Below the pieces are notes generated by a model. That model was not told the origin of the DNA. It ran no database searches and saw only the letters and a list, made by a program, of their open reading frames with translations. From Flavobacteriales bacterium (GTDB taxonomy: Bacteria; Bacteroidota; Bacteroidia; Flavobacteriales; TMED113): a stretch of DNA of 64,000 bases. Position numbers and translations under genes: made by a program. The stretch is from NCBI GenBank assembly GCA_002718895.1, contig PBGD01000007.1, positions 1 through 64,000 of the forward strand. The letters are read 5' to 3'. Below are positions 44,104-53,603 of the stretch, in pieces. Numbering within the stretch: the stretch's first letter is position 1; each line of letters begins with the position of its first letter.

Positions 44104-44790
44104 TTGATTAGCAAACATAAACCATCAGGCATATATTTGATAAACAAGCCTATTTCTTGGTCCTCTTTTGATGTTGTTAAAAAAATAAGGTCTTTTCTAA
44201 GAAAAAAATATAATATAAAAAAAATAAAAGTCGGACATTGTGGTACATTAGACCCATTAGCTTCAGGTTTATTAATAGTATTTGTTGGAGACAAAACTAA
44301 AATTATAAGCCAGTATCAAAATTTAGATAAAGAATATATTGGAACTATAAAATTAGGGTCTGTCACAGATAGTTTTGATCGAGAAACAAAAGAGAAAAAT
44401 CACAAGCCCTACTCTAATTTATCAATTGGTTCTATTAAGGAAGTTATAGAATCATTTCTTGGGCAACAAGACCAAATGCCACCAATTTTCTCTGCTGTTA
44501 AAATAAATGGTGAAAGATTGTATAAGCATGCTAGAAATGGTAATTATAATATTCATCTGGAACCTAGAATTATAAAAATCCATAAAATTAGTATTCTATC
44601 AATTGATTTGCCTTTTTTGCAAATTTTAATTCGATGTAGTAAGGGAACATACATAAGGTCTTTGGCACATGATATTGGCAAAAAACTAGGTTGTGGTGCC
44701 TACTTGTTTAATTTGAAGAGATCTAAGATTGGACAACATAATTTGGTAGATGCATGTACTTTGGAAGAATTTATTAATAATTATAGTTAG
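44104..44790 (+). CDS. truB: tRNA pseudouridine(55) synthase
   Basis: A 228-aa TruB with the catalytic Asp in KVGHCGTLDPLASGLL, the YxGTIKLG strand (YIGTIKLGSVTDSFD) and RCSKGTYIRSLAHDIGKKLG. It forms Psi55 in the T-arm of tRNA. The start is TTG: an in-frame TAA lies just upstream and no ATG or GTG is available that preserves the family N-terminus SGIYLINKPISWSSFD. It begins 3 nt after uppP. Confidence 0.94.
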   Translation: MISKHKPSGIYLINKPISWSSFDVVKKIRSFLRKKYNIKKIKVGHCGTLDPLASGLLIVFVGDKTKIISQYQNLDKEYIGTIKLGSVTDSFDRETKEKNHKPYSNLSIGSIKEVIESFLGQQDQMPPIFSAVKINGERLYKHARNGNYNIHLEPRIIKIHKISILSIDLPFLQILIRCSKGTYIRSLAHDIGKKLGCGAYLFNLKRSKIGQHNLVDACTLEEFINNYS

Positions 44791-44830
44791 GAGATAATTT
44801 TACTTTAATTTCTTACATATTATAATTTTG

Positions 44831-44838
44831 TATATTTG
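44831..44838 (+). promoter_or_regulatory. -7 box upstream of queA
   Basis: TATATTTG is an exact TANNTTTG match in the 76-nt truB-queA gap, 28 nt before the corrected queA ATG. It suggests that queA-ispD-rlmN-polyprenyl synthase-dnaG can be transcribed independently of the ftsX operon. Confidence 0.5.
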
Positions 44839-44866
44839 CCTTTATTTTCATCTACCTTTAAACACC

Positions 44867-45922
44867 ATGAAGCTTAAATTATCTCATTTTGATTTTAAAT
44901 TACCTGAAGAATTACTTAGAACTGATCCATTAGAAAATAGAGATGAATCTAGAATGATGGTTGTTCATAGAAATACTGGCGAAATTGAACATAGAAAATT
45001 TAAAGATATTTTAGAATATTTTACGGAAGATGATGTTATGGTTTTAAATAACACAAAAGTAATACCTGCTAGATTATATGGCAATAAGGAAAAAACAGGT
45101 GCTAAGATCGAAGTTTTTTTAATGAGAGAGCTTAACAAAGAAAGTAGATTATGGGATGTGTTAGTTGATCCAGCTAGAAAAATTAGAATTGGCAACAAAT
45201 TATATTTTGGTGAAAATGATGAGTTAATCGCAGAAGTTATTGACAACACAACTTCAAGAGGAAGAACGTTGCGGTTTTTACATGATGCACCTTATGATGA
45301 ATTCAAAAAGACTATTGAAAAGTTAGGACAAACACCACTTCCAAAATATATTAAGCGTGAACCAAATATCGAAGATGAAGAAAAATACCAAACAGTTTAC
45401 GCAAAGCATAAAGGTGCTGTTGCTGCACCAACGGCTGGATTACATTTTAGTAAAATTGTATTAAAAAGATTAGAAATACTAGGTGTTAGTTTACCAGAAA
45501 TCACCCTCCACATAGGACTAGGAACTTTTCGTCCTGTAGAAGTAGAAGATTTGTCTAAGCATAAAATGGATTCAGAAGAAATTTTTATAAATGATAGTGT
45601 AACTTCAGTTGTTAATCAAGCAATCAATAATAAAAAAAGAATTTGTGCTATAGGAACAACCACTATGCGCGCATTAGAAACACCAGTTTCATCATATAAA
45701 ACATTAAAGCCGTTCCAGGGTTGGACAAATAAATTTATTTTCCCACCACATGAATTTCAAATTGCAAATTCTTTACTTACAAATTTTCATTCTCCTAAAT
45801 CTACAGTTTTAATGATGGTAAGTGCTTTTGGTGGACATGATTTGATTATGAAGGCCTACAAAGAAGCTATTAAAGAAAAATATAATTTTTTAAGCTATGG
45901 CGATTGTATGTTGATAATTTAA
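44867..45922 (+). CDS. queA: S-adenosylmethionine:tRNA ribosyltransferase-isomerase
   Basis: A 351-aa QueA that builds epoxyqueuosine on tRNA. MKLSxFDFxLPxELL-type start ([17 protein letters not shown]), the RMMVVHR strand, [41 protein letters not shown]-like [24 protein letters not shown] and [16 protein letters not shown] are all present. The ORF-track start is 13 codons too early and overlaps a promoter box. Ends with a 1-nt overlap with ispD. Confidence 0.96.
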   Translation: MKLKLSHFDFKLPEELLRTDPLENRDESRMMVVHRNTGEIEHRKFKDILEYFTEDDVMVLNNTKVIPARLYGNKEKTGAKIEVFLMRELNKESRLWDVLVDPARKIRIGNKLYFGENDELIAEVIDNTTSRGRTLRFLHDAPYDEFKKTIEKLGQTPLPKYIKREPNIEDEEKYQTVYAKHKGAVAAPTAGLHFSKIVLKRLEILGVSLPEITLHIGLGTFRPVEVEDLSKHKMDSEEIFINDSVTSVVNQAINNKKRICAIGTTTMRALETPVSSYKTLKPFQGWTNKFIFPPHEFQIANSLLTNFHSPKSTVLMMVSAFGGHDLIMKAYKEAIKEKYNFLSYGDCMLII

Positions 45923-46659
45923 TGGCAACTCACATTTTAATATTAGCTGCAGGTGAAGGTTCCAGACTGAGAAATGATACGCCAAAACAATTTTTAGAAA
46001 TTTCCGGCTTACCAATGGTTTTCCATAGCGTAAAAATGTTTAGACAAATAATTCCCGATTCAATAATACATATTGCATTACCCAAACATTATACTTCTAA
46101 GTGGTCGGATCTTTGTCATAAGCATAAATTTAAAGTCTCTCATAATTTTTATAATGGTGGTAATAGTAGAATTGAAACTGTATTTATTGGTTTAAATAAA
46201 ATAAACAAAGGTGAAAATATTTTTACTAGCTCAACCATTGGAATACATGACGCTGCTCGTCCTTTTATAAAAGGAGGATTAATAAGGAAATTATTGAGTT
46301 CAGCTAAAAAATATGGTAGCGCAGTTCCATACGTAACCCCTAATAGTGCTTTATTTCAATTTCCAAAAAATGATAAAAAATCTTGCAGTATAACTAATCG
46401 AAATGATTATGCATTGATACAAACCCCCCAATTCTTTAATTTTAATCAACTTTTCTATAGCTACAGTAAAGTTTTTTCTAAATTTAAAACTAATGATTTG
46501 TCATCAATCTTTTTAGATGATTCATCTGTATATAATTATTTCAAAATTCATCCAAAGTTGCAATTTATAAAAGGTGATTATTCAAATCTAAAAATAACTA
46601 CGGATGCAGATTATTTTATTGCAGATAAGTTATATGAATATACCAAGAAAACAAAATGA
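45922..46659 (+). CDS. ispD: 2-C-methyl-D-erythritol 4-phosphate cytidylyltransferase
   Basis: A 245-aa enzyme of the MEP pathway. Start corrected to [24 protein letters not shown], whose Gly-rich loop binds CTP. GIHDAARPF has the conserved Asp-Ala-Ala-Arg, TNRNDYALIQTPQFF the QTPQ motif, and KGDYSNLKITTDADYFIADKL the C-terminal substrate-binding motif. It acts before IspG in the same pathway. Overlaps queA by 1 nt and rlmN by 4 nt. Confidence 0.95.
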   Translation: MATHILILAAGEGSRLRNDTPKQFLEISGLPMVFHSVKMFRQIIPDSIIHIALPKHYTSKWSDLCHKHKFKVSHNFYNGGNSRIETVFIGLNKINKGENIFTSSTIGIHDAARPFIKGGLIRKLLSSAKKYGSAVPYVTPNSALFQFPKNDKKSCSITNRNDYALIQTPQFFNFNQLFYSYSKVFSKFKTNDLSSIFLDDSSVYNYFKIHPKLQFIKGDYSNLKITTDADYFIADKLYEYTKKTK

Positions 46660-47699
46660 ATGAAATTAAGTTAGATATTCGAGAAATTTCACTAGGACAG
46701 CTAAAAGATTTTTTTATTGAAAAATCTCACAAATCTTTTCGAGCAGCACAGGTTTGGGAATGGATATGGAAACATAGAGTGCTTAATTTTGACAAAATGA
46801 CAAATTTGTCATTAAAACACATACAGTGTTTAAAGAAGCATTATACCATCAAAAAAATCAATATACTAGAATTTCATATTAGCAGTGATGGAACCGTGAA
46901 ATTTTTATTCGAACTGGAATCTAAGAAGGTTGTTGAGGGTGTTTTAATTCCTCAAAGAAATAGACTTACTGCTTGCATTTCTTCTCAAGCTGGATGTAGC
47001 TTAGCATGCACTTTTTGTGCTACAGGTCAAATTAAATTACATAGAAATTTAAATCCTGGTGAAATATATGATCAAGTCTTTTTTATCAACCAGTATGCAG
47101 TAAAACACTTTAAAAAACCTTTAACTAATATTGTCTATATGGGAATGGGAGAACCTTTCTTGAATTATAAAAATGTTTTAAAAAGTATTCATTACATTAC
47201 GTCAAGTTTTGGTATGGCAATGTCCTATAAGAGAATCACTGTATCTACAGTGGGTATAACTAAAATAATTAAGAAAATTGCTGATGAGGGTGTAAAATTT
47301 AATTTAGCTATTTCTTTACATTCTGCAAGTAATACTTTACGTTCTAAATTAATGGATATAAACAAAACAAATGATTTAGATAGCTTGTTAAATTCATTAA
47401 TTTATTTTTACGATAAAACTAGAATTAAGCCCACTTATGAATATGTTTTATTAAGTGGAGTTAACGATTCAGAACAAGATGCAAAACTTCTAGTTAAATT
47501 TTGCAAAAAAAATCCATGTAAAGTAAATTTAATTGAGTATAACAAAGTTGCTAATTCAATTTATGAGAAATCTACTAATTTGGCTACCATTAAGTTCATC
47601 AAATTACTAGAAAAAAATAATATTTTAGTGAAATTTAGACGAAGTCGTGGTGCAGATGTAAATGCTGCATGCGGCCAGTTAGCAAATAAAATAAATTAG
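46656..47699 (+). CDS. rlmN: 23S rRNA (adenine2503-C2)-methyltransferase / tRNA methyltransferase
   Basis: A 347-aa radical SAM methyltransferase. SQAGCSLACTFCATGQ holds the CxxxCxxC cluster. The GEIYDQV, NIVYMGMGEPFLNY, SLHSASNTLRSKLMDIN and VLLSGVNDSEQDA motifs follow. The resolving Cys pair includes GADVNAACGQLA near the C-terminus. It methylates A2503 in 23S rRNA and A37 in some tRNAs. Start overlaps ispD by 4 nt. Confidence 0.95.
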   Translation: MNEIKLDIREISLGQLKDFFIEKSHKSFRAAQVWEWIWKHRVLNFDKMTNLSLKHIQCLKKHYTIKKINILEFHISSDGTVKFLFELESKKVVEGVLIPQRNRLTACISSQAGCSLACTFCATGQIKLHRNLNPGEIYDQVFFINQYAVKHFKKPLTNIVYMGMGEPFLNYKNVLKSIHYITSSFGMAMSYKRITVSTVGITKIIKKIADEGVKFNLAISLHSASNTLRSKLMDINKTNDLDSLLNSLIYFYDKTRIKPTYEYVLLSGVNDSEQDAKLLVKFCKKNPCKVNLIEYNKVANSIYEKSTNLATIKFIKLLEKNNILVKFRRSRGADVNAACGQLANKIN

Positions 47700-47701
47700 T
47701 T

Positions 47702-48667
47702 TTGAATTTTTTAAAATACATAGAAACAGAATTATCAATATTTGATACCAGATTCAAAAGTAATTTGTCAACTAAGGCTAATTTATTACATAAGATCACA
47801 TCATATTTAAGTCAAAAAAGTGGTAAAAAAATCAGACCTATTTGTACAATTTTAGCTGCAGGATTATGTGGGGAAATTCATGAAAAAACATATCGTGGAG
47901 CAGTTTTAATTGAACTTTTACACACAGCAACATTAATTCATGATGATGTTGTTGATGAGGCATACCTACGTAGGAACCAAATTTCTATAAATGCTATGTG
48001 GAAAAATAAAGTAGCAGTTTTAACTGGGGATTATTTTTTAGCCAAGGGTCTTAAACTTGCTGTATCATCAAAAGATTTTGATTTGCTATATTTAATGTCT
48101 GATGTAGTTCAAAAAATAGTTGAGGGTGAATTAATCCAAATAGAAAAAACTAAAAAGTTAAATTTGATAGTTGATGATTATTTCAAAATAATTGAATTAA
48201 AAACAGGAGCCTTATTTCAAAGTGCTTTTGAAGCAGGTGCACTTTCAGTTGGTGCTAATGATCATCAATTTAAAATAATGTCTCAATTAGGCATAAAAAT
48301 TGGCTTAATGTTTCAAATTAAAGATGATATATTAGATTATCCTATAAATTCAAAAAAAACTGGTAAAATAAAAGGTAATGATATTAAAGAAGGAAAAATT
48401 AACTTACCTCTTTTAAAATCAATAACTAAAATGAATTTTAATCAAAAACAAAATGTTTATAGAATCTTAAGAAAAAAATCTAATAATTCTGATGAAATAA
48501 AATATATTCAAGATTTAGTTTTTCAATATGATGGTATTCAACATGCAGAAAGTTTACTTAAATCCTATTATGATGAAATAATGCTTCTATTAGTTTCATT
48601 TAAAAAAAATACCTATAAAGACGCCCTACTTTCTTTATTAAATTATTTAATTGTCCGTTCAAAATGA
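47702..48667 (+). CDS. Polyprenyl (all-trans) diphosphate synthase
   Basis: A 321-aa isoprenyl diphosphate synthase. The first Asp-rich motif lies in ATLIHDDVVDEA, the second in FQIKDDILDY, with GKKIRPICTILAAGL near the N-terminus and VLTGDYFLAKG in between. It elongates isoprenoid chains, probably for menaquinone (octaprenyl-type). The start is TTG, two nt after rlmN; no better start is available. Its stop overlaps dnaG by 4 nt. Confidence 0.92.
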   Translation: MNFLKYIETELSIFDTRFKSNLSTKANLLHKITSYLSQKSGKKIRPICTILAAGLCGEIHEKTYRGAVLIELLHTATLIHDDVVDEAYLRRNQISINAMWKNKVAVLTGDYFLAKGLKLAVSSKDFDLLYLMSDVVQKIVEGELIQIEKTKKLNLIVDDYFKIIELKTGALFQSAFEAGALSVGANDHQFKIMSQLGIKIGLMFQIKDDILDYPINSKKTGKIKGNDIKEGKINLPLLKSITKMNFNQKQNVYRILRKKSNNSDEIKYIQDLVFQYDGIQHAESLLKSYYDEIMLLLVSFKKNTYKDALLSLLNYLIVRSK

Positions 48668-50523
48668 AAATTTCTCAAAAAACTATAGATGAAATATTTG
48701 GTGCAGCAATTATAGAAGAAGTTATTTCAGACTTTGTTGATTTAAAAAAAAGAGGAGCCAATTATAAAGGGTTGAGCCCTTTTAATGAAGAAAAAACTCC
48801 ATCTTTTGTTGTTTCACCTAGTAAAGAAATATGGAAAGACTTTAGCTCAGGAAAAGGAGGAAATTTAATTTCTTTTTTAATGGAACACGAGCAGTTTTCA
48901 TATCCGGAATCTTTATTATACTTAGCAAAAAAATATAACATAACTGTAGAATATATTGATATTAATCCCGATGAAAAGAAAAAAGATAATCATCGTGAAT
49001 CAACACTAATTGTAATGAATTATGTTAAGCAAATCTTTGCTGATGATTTATTTGGCTCAAATAGTAAAGCGTTGGATTATTTAAATAATCGAGGAATAAA
49101 TAATGAGATAGTCAAACTATTTGAGCTAGGTTTTTGTCCTAAAAAACAACTAAAGTTAGTTGATCAGATAAAGTCTGCTGGCTACAATGAAAAATATTTA
49201 CATGATACCAGAATTGTAAATAAAAATGGGACTAATCGGTTTTTAGATCGACTTATTTTTCCAATTCACAGTATTTCTGGTCAAGTTGTTGGTTTTGGCG
49301 CTCGTGTTTTATCTGATGTATTAAAATCTCCGAAATACTTAAACTCAGATACTTCTGAAATCTACCAAAAGAGTAAGGTTTTGTATGGATTAAATTTTTC
49401 TAAGAAATATATTAAGAAAGAAGATGTTTGCTATTTAGTTGAGGGATACACTGATGTGATTGCCATGTTTCAAGCAAATATTAAAAATGTTGTTGCTACG
49501 TGTGGTACTGCTTTAACCAAAGAGCAAGTTAGATTAGTTAAAAGATTTACTAATAATATAGTTATCATTTTTGATTCAGATTCAGCTGGTGTTAGTGCAT
49601 CATTAAAAGCCATTGATTTATTCTTAGAACAAGACATAAATCCGGAAGTAATACAATTGCCAACCGGCGAGGATCCAGCTTCATTTTGCGGTCAAAAATC
49701 TACAGAGACAATTAAACAATTCTTTTTAGAACATAAAACTAATTTCATCGAATTTAAGTGTAGTTTAAACGTATCTGATGCATCTTCCGATTTAATAAAA
49801 CATGTAAAAAATATTATATATTCAATATCATTAATTCATGATAATATTATGCAAGCTATTTATATTAAGAAAGCTGCCAAAAAATTTAGTTTACAGGAAG
49901 AAGATATTAGAAAAGAATTAAATAGATTAGCTAAAAAAACACCTCTCACATCATCTAGAAATTTAAATGATAACACCAATAAACAAATTGATTTTAAAAA
50001 ATTGAAAAAAAATAACTTGGAGGAATTTCGGTTAATTAGGTTATTTATTAATTATGGATCTTCAAATATTGTGTTACCTGATGGCACTTTTCAAACTATA
50101 TCTCGATTTATTATTAATGAGTTAGATTCGGATAACATTGGCTTTACTACACCTATTTTTGACACACTGTATCAAGAGATTAAAAAAAATATCACAATAA
50201 TTGAATCGCAAAATAATGACTTTTTTTTATCTCATTCAAATTTAATTATAGTTGAATTAGCATCCTATATTATAGCAGATCAACCTTTTTTAGGAAATTG
50301 GTCTAGGAAAGATATTGTAGTAAGAGAAGAAAAGGACTTACTTTCTCAAGTAGCAAAAGAATCAATTTTACGATTTAAGTTAAAAAGAGTACAAAGTATG
50401 CGAAAGAATGCATTAGAGAAATTAAAAAACCCCAATGCATCGGTTGATAATGACTTGACTACTTTCACTCAATTAAATCAATTAGAGAAAAAAATACAAA
50501 AGGAATTAGGTAGAATTTGTTGA
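48664..50523 (+). CDS. dnaG: DNA primase with ligand-less zinc-finger domain
   Basis: A 619-aa primase. The TOPRIM core is clear: KVLYGLNFSKKYIKKEDVCYLVEGYTDVIAM, VVATCGTALTKEQ and IIFDSDSAGVSAS. The N-terminal zinc-binding fold is kept in sequence, but its ligands are gone: CPFH is SPFN (YKGLSPFNEEKTPSF) and the CxxC is replaced in WKDFSSGKGG. As I recall, other flavobacterial primases show the same SPFxxE...DFSSGKGG pattern, so it is a lineage trait. The C-terminal DnaB-binding region is present but weakly conserved. It converges with the DAHP synthase gene, overlapping by 18 nt. Confidence 0.94.
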   Translation: MKISQKTIDEIFGAAIIEEVISDFVDLKKRGANYKGLSPFNEEKTPSFVVSPSKEIWKDFSSGKGGNLISFLMEHEQFSYPESLLYLAKKYNITVEYIDINPDEKKKDNHRESTLIVMNYVKQIFADDLFGSNSKALDYLNNRGINNEIVKLFELGFCPKKQLKLVDQIKSAGYNEKYLHDTRIVNKNGTNRFLDRLIFPIHSISGQVVGFGARVLSDVLKSPKYLNSDTSEIYQKSKVLYGLNFSKKYIKKEDVCYLVEGYTDVIAMFQANIKNVVATCGTALTKEQVRLVKRFTNNIVIIFDSDSAGVSASLKAIDLFLEQDINPEVIQLPTGEDPASFCGQKSTETIKQFFLEHKTNFIEFKCSLNVSDASSDLIKHVKNIIYSISLIHDNIMQAIYIKKAAKKFSLQEEDIRKELNRLAKKTPLTSSRNLNDNTNKQIDFKKLKKNNLEEFRLIRLFINYGSSNIVLPDGTFQTISRFIINELDSDNIGFTTPIFDTLYQEIKKNITIIESQNNDFFLSHSNLIIVELASYIIADQPFLGNWSRKDIVVREEKDLLSQVAKESILRFKLKRVQSMRKNALEKLKNPNASVDNDLTTFTQLNQLEKKIQKELGRIC

Positions 50524-51258
50524 TTTTAATTTATCTAATATTTCACAAAACTCTTTTGGTTTAAGTTGTTGATTTTGATCACTTAAAGCAATTTCTGGCT
50601 TTTTATGAACTTCAATCATAAAGCCTATAACCTCATAAGACAATGCTTTAACACATACATCATAAATTAATTCTGTGTTGCCTGAAATATGGCTTGGGTC
50701 ACATATGAGGGGGATTTTCGGAAATATTTTTTTAAATTTTCTCACTATATCCCAGCGTGGAAGATTTCTATACGGAGAAGGTGACTCTGAAAAAAAACCT
50801 CTGTTAATAACTTTAATGTTTTTTATTTTAGATTTTTTAAATCTTTCAATTGCACCTATCCATAATTCCAAATTAGGAAAAATTGGGTTCTTAATCCATA
50901 TTTCTAAATCAGATCCTCTTGTTGCTTCACAAATCTCTTGAACCGAGAAAGGATTACAAGTTGTTCTAGCCCCGATCCATAGTATTCCTATTTCATGCTT
51001 AAGTGCAAGTTCAACATGTTGTGCAGTGCCTACTTCAATGGCAAATGGTTTTTTGTATTTAATTTGTGCTTCTTGAATCCATGAAAGGCCCTCCTCTCCA
51101 ATACCTTGAAAATTATTTGGAGAGGTTCTCGCTTTCCAAATCCCAGCTCTGAAAATATCCACATCTTTATTAATACTATCTATTGTATCAAAAAATATTT
51201 TTTTTGTTTCAATTGCACAAGGGCCCGCAATAATAATATGTTTGTTATTTTTTCCCAT
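50506..51258 (-). CDS. DAHP synthase, KDO8PS-like type, without chorismate mutase domain
   Basis: A 250-aa 3-deoxy-7-phosphoheptulonate synthase-like protein (first step of the shikimate pathway). IIIAGPCAIE, DIFRAGIWKARTSPNNFQGIG, GILWIGARTTCNPF, VINRGFF and IPLICDPSHISGN show the KDPG/KDO8P-synthase-like type I-beta fold with metal and substrate residues. In most Bacteroidota this protein continues into a C-terminal type II chorismate mutase domain of about 90 residues; here it stops right after ALSDQNQQLKPKEF, inside the overlap with dnaG. The start overlaps the rsmI end by 14 nt. Confidence 0.88.
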   Translation of the reverse strand: MGKNNKHIIIAGPCAIETKKIFFDTIDSINKDVDIFRAGIWKARTSPNNFQGIGEEGLSWIQEAQIKYKKPFAIEVGTAQHVELALKHEIGILWIGARTTCNPFSVQEICEATRGSDLEIWIKNPIFPNLELWIGAIERFKKSKIKNIKVINRGFFSESPSPYRNLPRWDIVRKFKKIFPKIPLICDPSHISGNTELIYDVCVKALSYEVIGFMIEVHKKPEIALSDQNQQLKPKEFCEILDKLKSTNST

Positions 51259-51916
51259 TTAAAATAATTATAAACTCTCCCTTTAATTTTAATTCTGAAA
51301 ATAATTTTAATAAGTTCTCCAATGATCCTCTATATGTATTTTCGTGTAATTTAGTCAACTCTTTCACGATGACAGCCTCCCTTTGAGGGTCTATTTCTGC
51401 AAATTCTCGAATTGTTTTAATAATTCTATGTTTTGATTCATAGATAATTGAAGAGCAATTTTTTTGTAAAATTTCTGTAATTGTTTTTTTTCTACCCTTT
51501 TTAATTGGTATAAAACCATTGAAATAAAACTTTTCACTTGGGAATCCTGATTGAATTAACGCAGGTATACATGCAGTTGGTCCAGGTAGACAAATAACAT
51601 TTATTTGTTTTTTTATACACTCACGAATTATTAAAAAGCCTGGGTCTGATATACCAGGAGTTCCAGCATCACTTACAAGACAACAATTAATTCCTTTATA
51701 AATCTTTTCAATTACATTATTTAGTATTTTGTGTTCATTGTATTTATGATAACTAATCATCTTGGTTTTAATGCCATAATGTGAAAGTAATTTTTTTGTA
51801 GTTCTTGTATCTTCTGCTAACACCAGATCTGATTGTTTTAGTAAACGTACACTTCTGTATGTTATATCTTCTAAGTTTCCAATAGGAGTTGGAATTATAT
51901 GTAGAACTCTTTCCAT
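51245..51916 (-). CDS. rsmI: 16S rRNA (cytidine1402-2'-O)-methyltransferase
   Basis: A 223-aa SAM-dependent tetrapyrrole-methylase-fold enzyme. HIIPTPIGNLEDITYRSVRLLKQ, LVLAEDTRTTKKLLSHY, CLVSDAGTPGISDPGFLII, CLPGPTACIPALIQSGFP and YESKHRIIKTI are diagnostic. It methylates C1402 of 16S rRNA. It is transcribed divergently from tdk and overlaps the DAHP synthase gene by 14 nt. Confidence 0.95.
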   Translation of the reverse strand: MERVLHIIPTPIGNLEDITYRSVRLLKQSDLVLAEDTRTTKKLLSHYGIKTKMISYHKYNEHKILNNVIEKIYKGINCCLVSDAGTPGISDPGFLIIRECIKKQINVICLPGPTACIPALIQSGFPSEKFYFNGFIPIKKGRKKTITEILQKNCSSIIYESKHRIIKTIREFAEIDPQREAVIVKELTKLHENTYRGSLENLLKLFSELKLKGEFIIILNGKK

Positions 51917-51963
51917 ACTAATTGTTAATTTACTAATTTAGGGAATATAATTTATAAGTTTTT

Positions 51964-52503
51964 ATGAAGGGAATTGAAGTTATTACTGGTTGCATGTTCT
52001 CAGGTAAAACTACTGCACTTTTTTCTAGATTAAAATCAAGTAGAGACACCCCCCTCTTAGTAAAACCACTTATTGACGATAGAGAAAGTGGTAATATTAT
52101 CTCTACTCATAGTGGAATTAAGCTTAAAGCTATCAGAGTTAATCATTTATCAGATATTTTTAATTTAATATCAAAAAATACAATTTTAGGAATAGATGAA
52201 GCACAATTTTTTCCAAATACAATTATTCGTGATTTAAAGTTGCTCAAAAATATAAATGTAAAAGTTATTATAGCAGGTCTTGATAAAGATTATTTAAACA
52301 ACAACTTTGAGATTATGAATCAGATCATTAGTTTATCTGATCATGTGACTAGACTGTATGCCGAATGTAAATGTGGCCATAAAGCTAATTTTTCTTATAG
52401 AAAAAATCAATTGTTTACAGATCAAGTTTTAATTGGAGATAAAGATGTATATGAAGCCTTATGTGAAAATTGTTTTATGCAAAAACAAAAAAACAAATCA
52501 TGA
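51964..52503 (+). CDS. tdk: Thymidine kinase
   Basis: A 179-aa type II thymidine kinase. P-loop in EVITGCMFSGKTTAL, the DEAQFF Walker-B/lasso region (LGIDEAQFFPN), and the zinc site formed by CKCGHKANFSYR and CENCF. It salvages thymidine to dTMP. Slightly shorter than typical (about 190 aa). Its stop overlaps the alr start (ATGA), so translation is coupled. Confidence 0.94.
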   Translation: MKGIEVITGCMFSGKTTALFSRLKSSRDTPLLVKPLIDDRESGNIISTHSGIKLKAIRVNHLSDIFNLISKNTILGIDEAQFFPNTIIRDLKLLKNINVKVIIAGLDKDYLNNNFEIMNQIISLSDHVTRLYAECKCGHKANFSYRKNQLFTDQVLIGDKDVYEALCENCFMQKQKNKS

Positions 52504-53603
52504 AAGATCAATTATATTCAACTAAGCTATCAATTAACTCTTCATCATTAGAGAAAAACCTTAATTATTTTAAATCTAATAATAAAGGTACTAAGATTAT
52601 TGCTATGGTTAAGGCAAATGCTTATGGCCATGGAGATATTCAAATTACTAAAAAATTAGAATATTTTGGAGTAGAATATTTTGGAGTAGCAGATTTTGAA
52701 GAAGGAATTAGGTTAAGAAAAAATCAAATAAGTAGCCGAATTATGGTTATGAATCCCTCTGTGAATTCTTTAAGTGCAATAATTAGATATAATTTAGAAC
52801 CTGTAATATATAATATAGAATTATTTAATTCACTTATTCAATGCTCTAAGGCTTTAAAAAGTAAAAATAAAATTTATTTTCATGTTAAAATTAATACTGG
52901 GATGAATAGGTGGGGATTTGATATTATAGAATTACCAACTTTAATTAAAAATATAAAAAACAACCCGCAACTGATTCTAACTTCTTTATATTCTCATTTA
53001 TCTTCTTCAGAAACTCAAGCCAATGATTCTTTTACTTTGAGTCAAATAAAAAAAATAATTAATTGTCAACAAATTTTTTTAGATTACTTAGGAGATCTTT
53101 ACCCTACTCACATTCTAAATTCAAGTGGCACATTAAGGCAGTTTAAAAGTAATAATAATTTCAATTTATGTAGAATTGGCATGCTTTTATATGGCGGTAT
53201 TAATCATCCAGAAATATCACCAATTTCAGAATTAAGCTCTACTATTTTACAAATTAGGCAAATTCAAAAAAATGAATCAGTTGGATATTACAGAAACTTT
53301 ATTGCTAAAAAGAAAATGAAAATAGCTTTGATCCCTTTTGGTTATGCCGATGGACTTCAAAGAAGTTGGGGTAATGGAGTATTAAAATTTTATTACAATG
53401 GACATTTTTTGCCGACTGTTGGACATATTTCCATGGATAGTTGTATAGTAGATGTATCTTGCATAGAAAATATTTCCATTGGTGATGAAATTTACTTTTT
53501 TTGTAATAAAAGACCTGTGTGGGATTTGGCAAGAGAACTCAATACAATTTCTTATGAAATTTTATCTACTTTATCTCAAAGAATAAAAAGAATTATTTAT
53601 TGA
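52500..53603 (+). CDS. alr: Alanine racemase
   Basis: A 367-aa PLP enzyme that makes D-alanine for peptidoglycan. The PLP lysine is in IIAMVKANAYGHGD, the barrel continues through KINTGMNRWGFD, and the C-terminal domain carries GYADGLQRSWGNG and VGHISMDSCIVDVS with the catalytic Tyr region. Start corrected to MKDQLYSTKLSINSSSL, which overlaps the tdk stop as ATGA. Ends with an 11-nt convergent overlap with the O-antigen ligase gene. Confidence 0.95.
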   Translation: MKDQLYSTKLSINSSSLEKNLNYFKSNNKGTKIIAMVKANAYGHGDIQITKKLEYFGVEYFGVADFEEGIRLRKNQISSRIMVMNPSVNSLSAIIRYNLEPVIYNIELFNSLIQCSKALKSKNKIYFHVKINTGMNRWGFDIIELPTLIKNIKNNPQLILTSLYSHLSSSETQANDSFTLSQIKKIINCQQIFLDYLGDLYPTHILNSSGTLRQFKSNNNFNLCRIGMLLYGGINHPEISPISELSSTILQIRQIQKNESVGYYRNFIAKKKMKIALIPFGYADGLQRSWGNGVLKFYYNGHFLPTVGHISMDSCIVDVSCIENISIGDEIYFFCNKRPVWDLARELNTISYEILSTLSQRIKRIIY

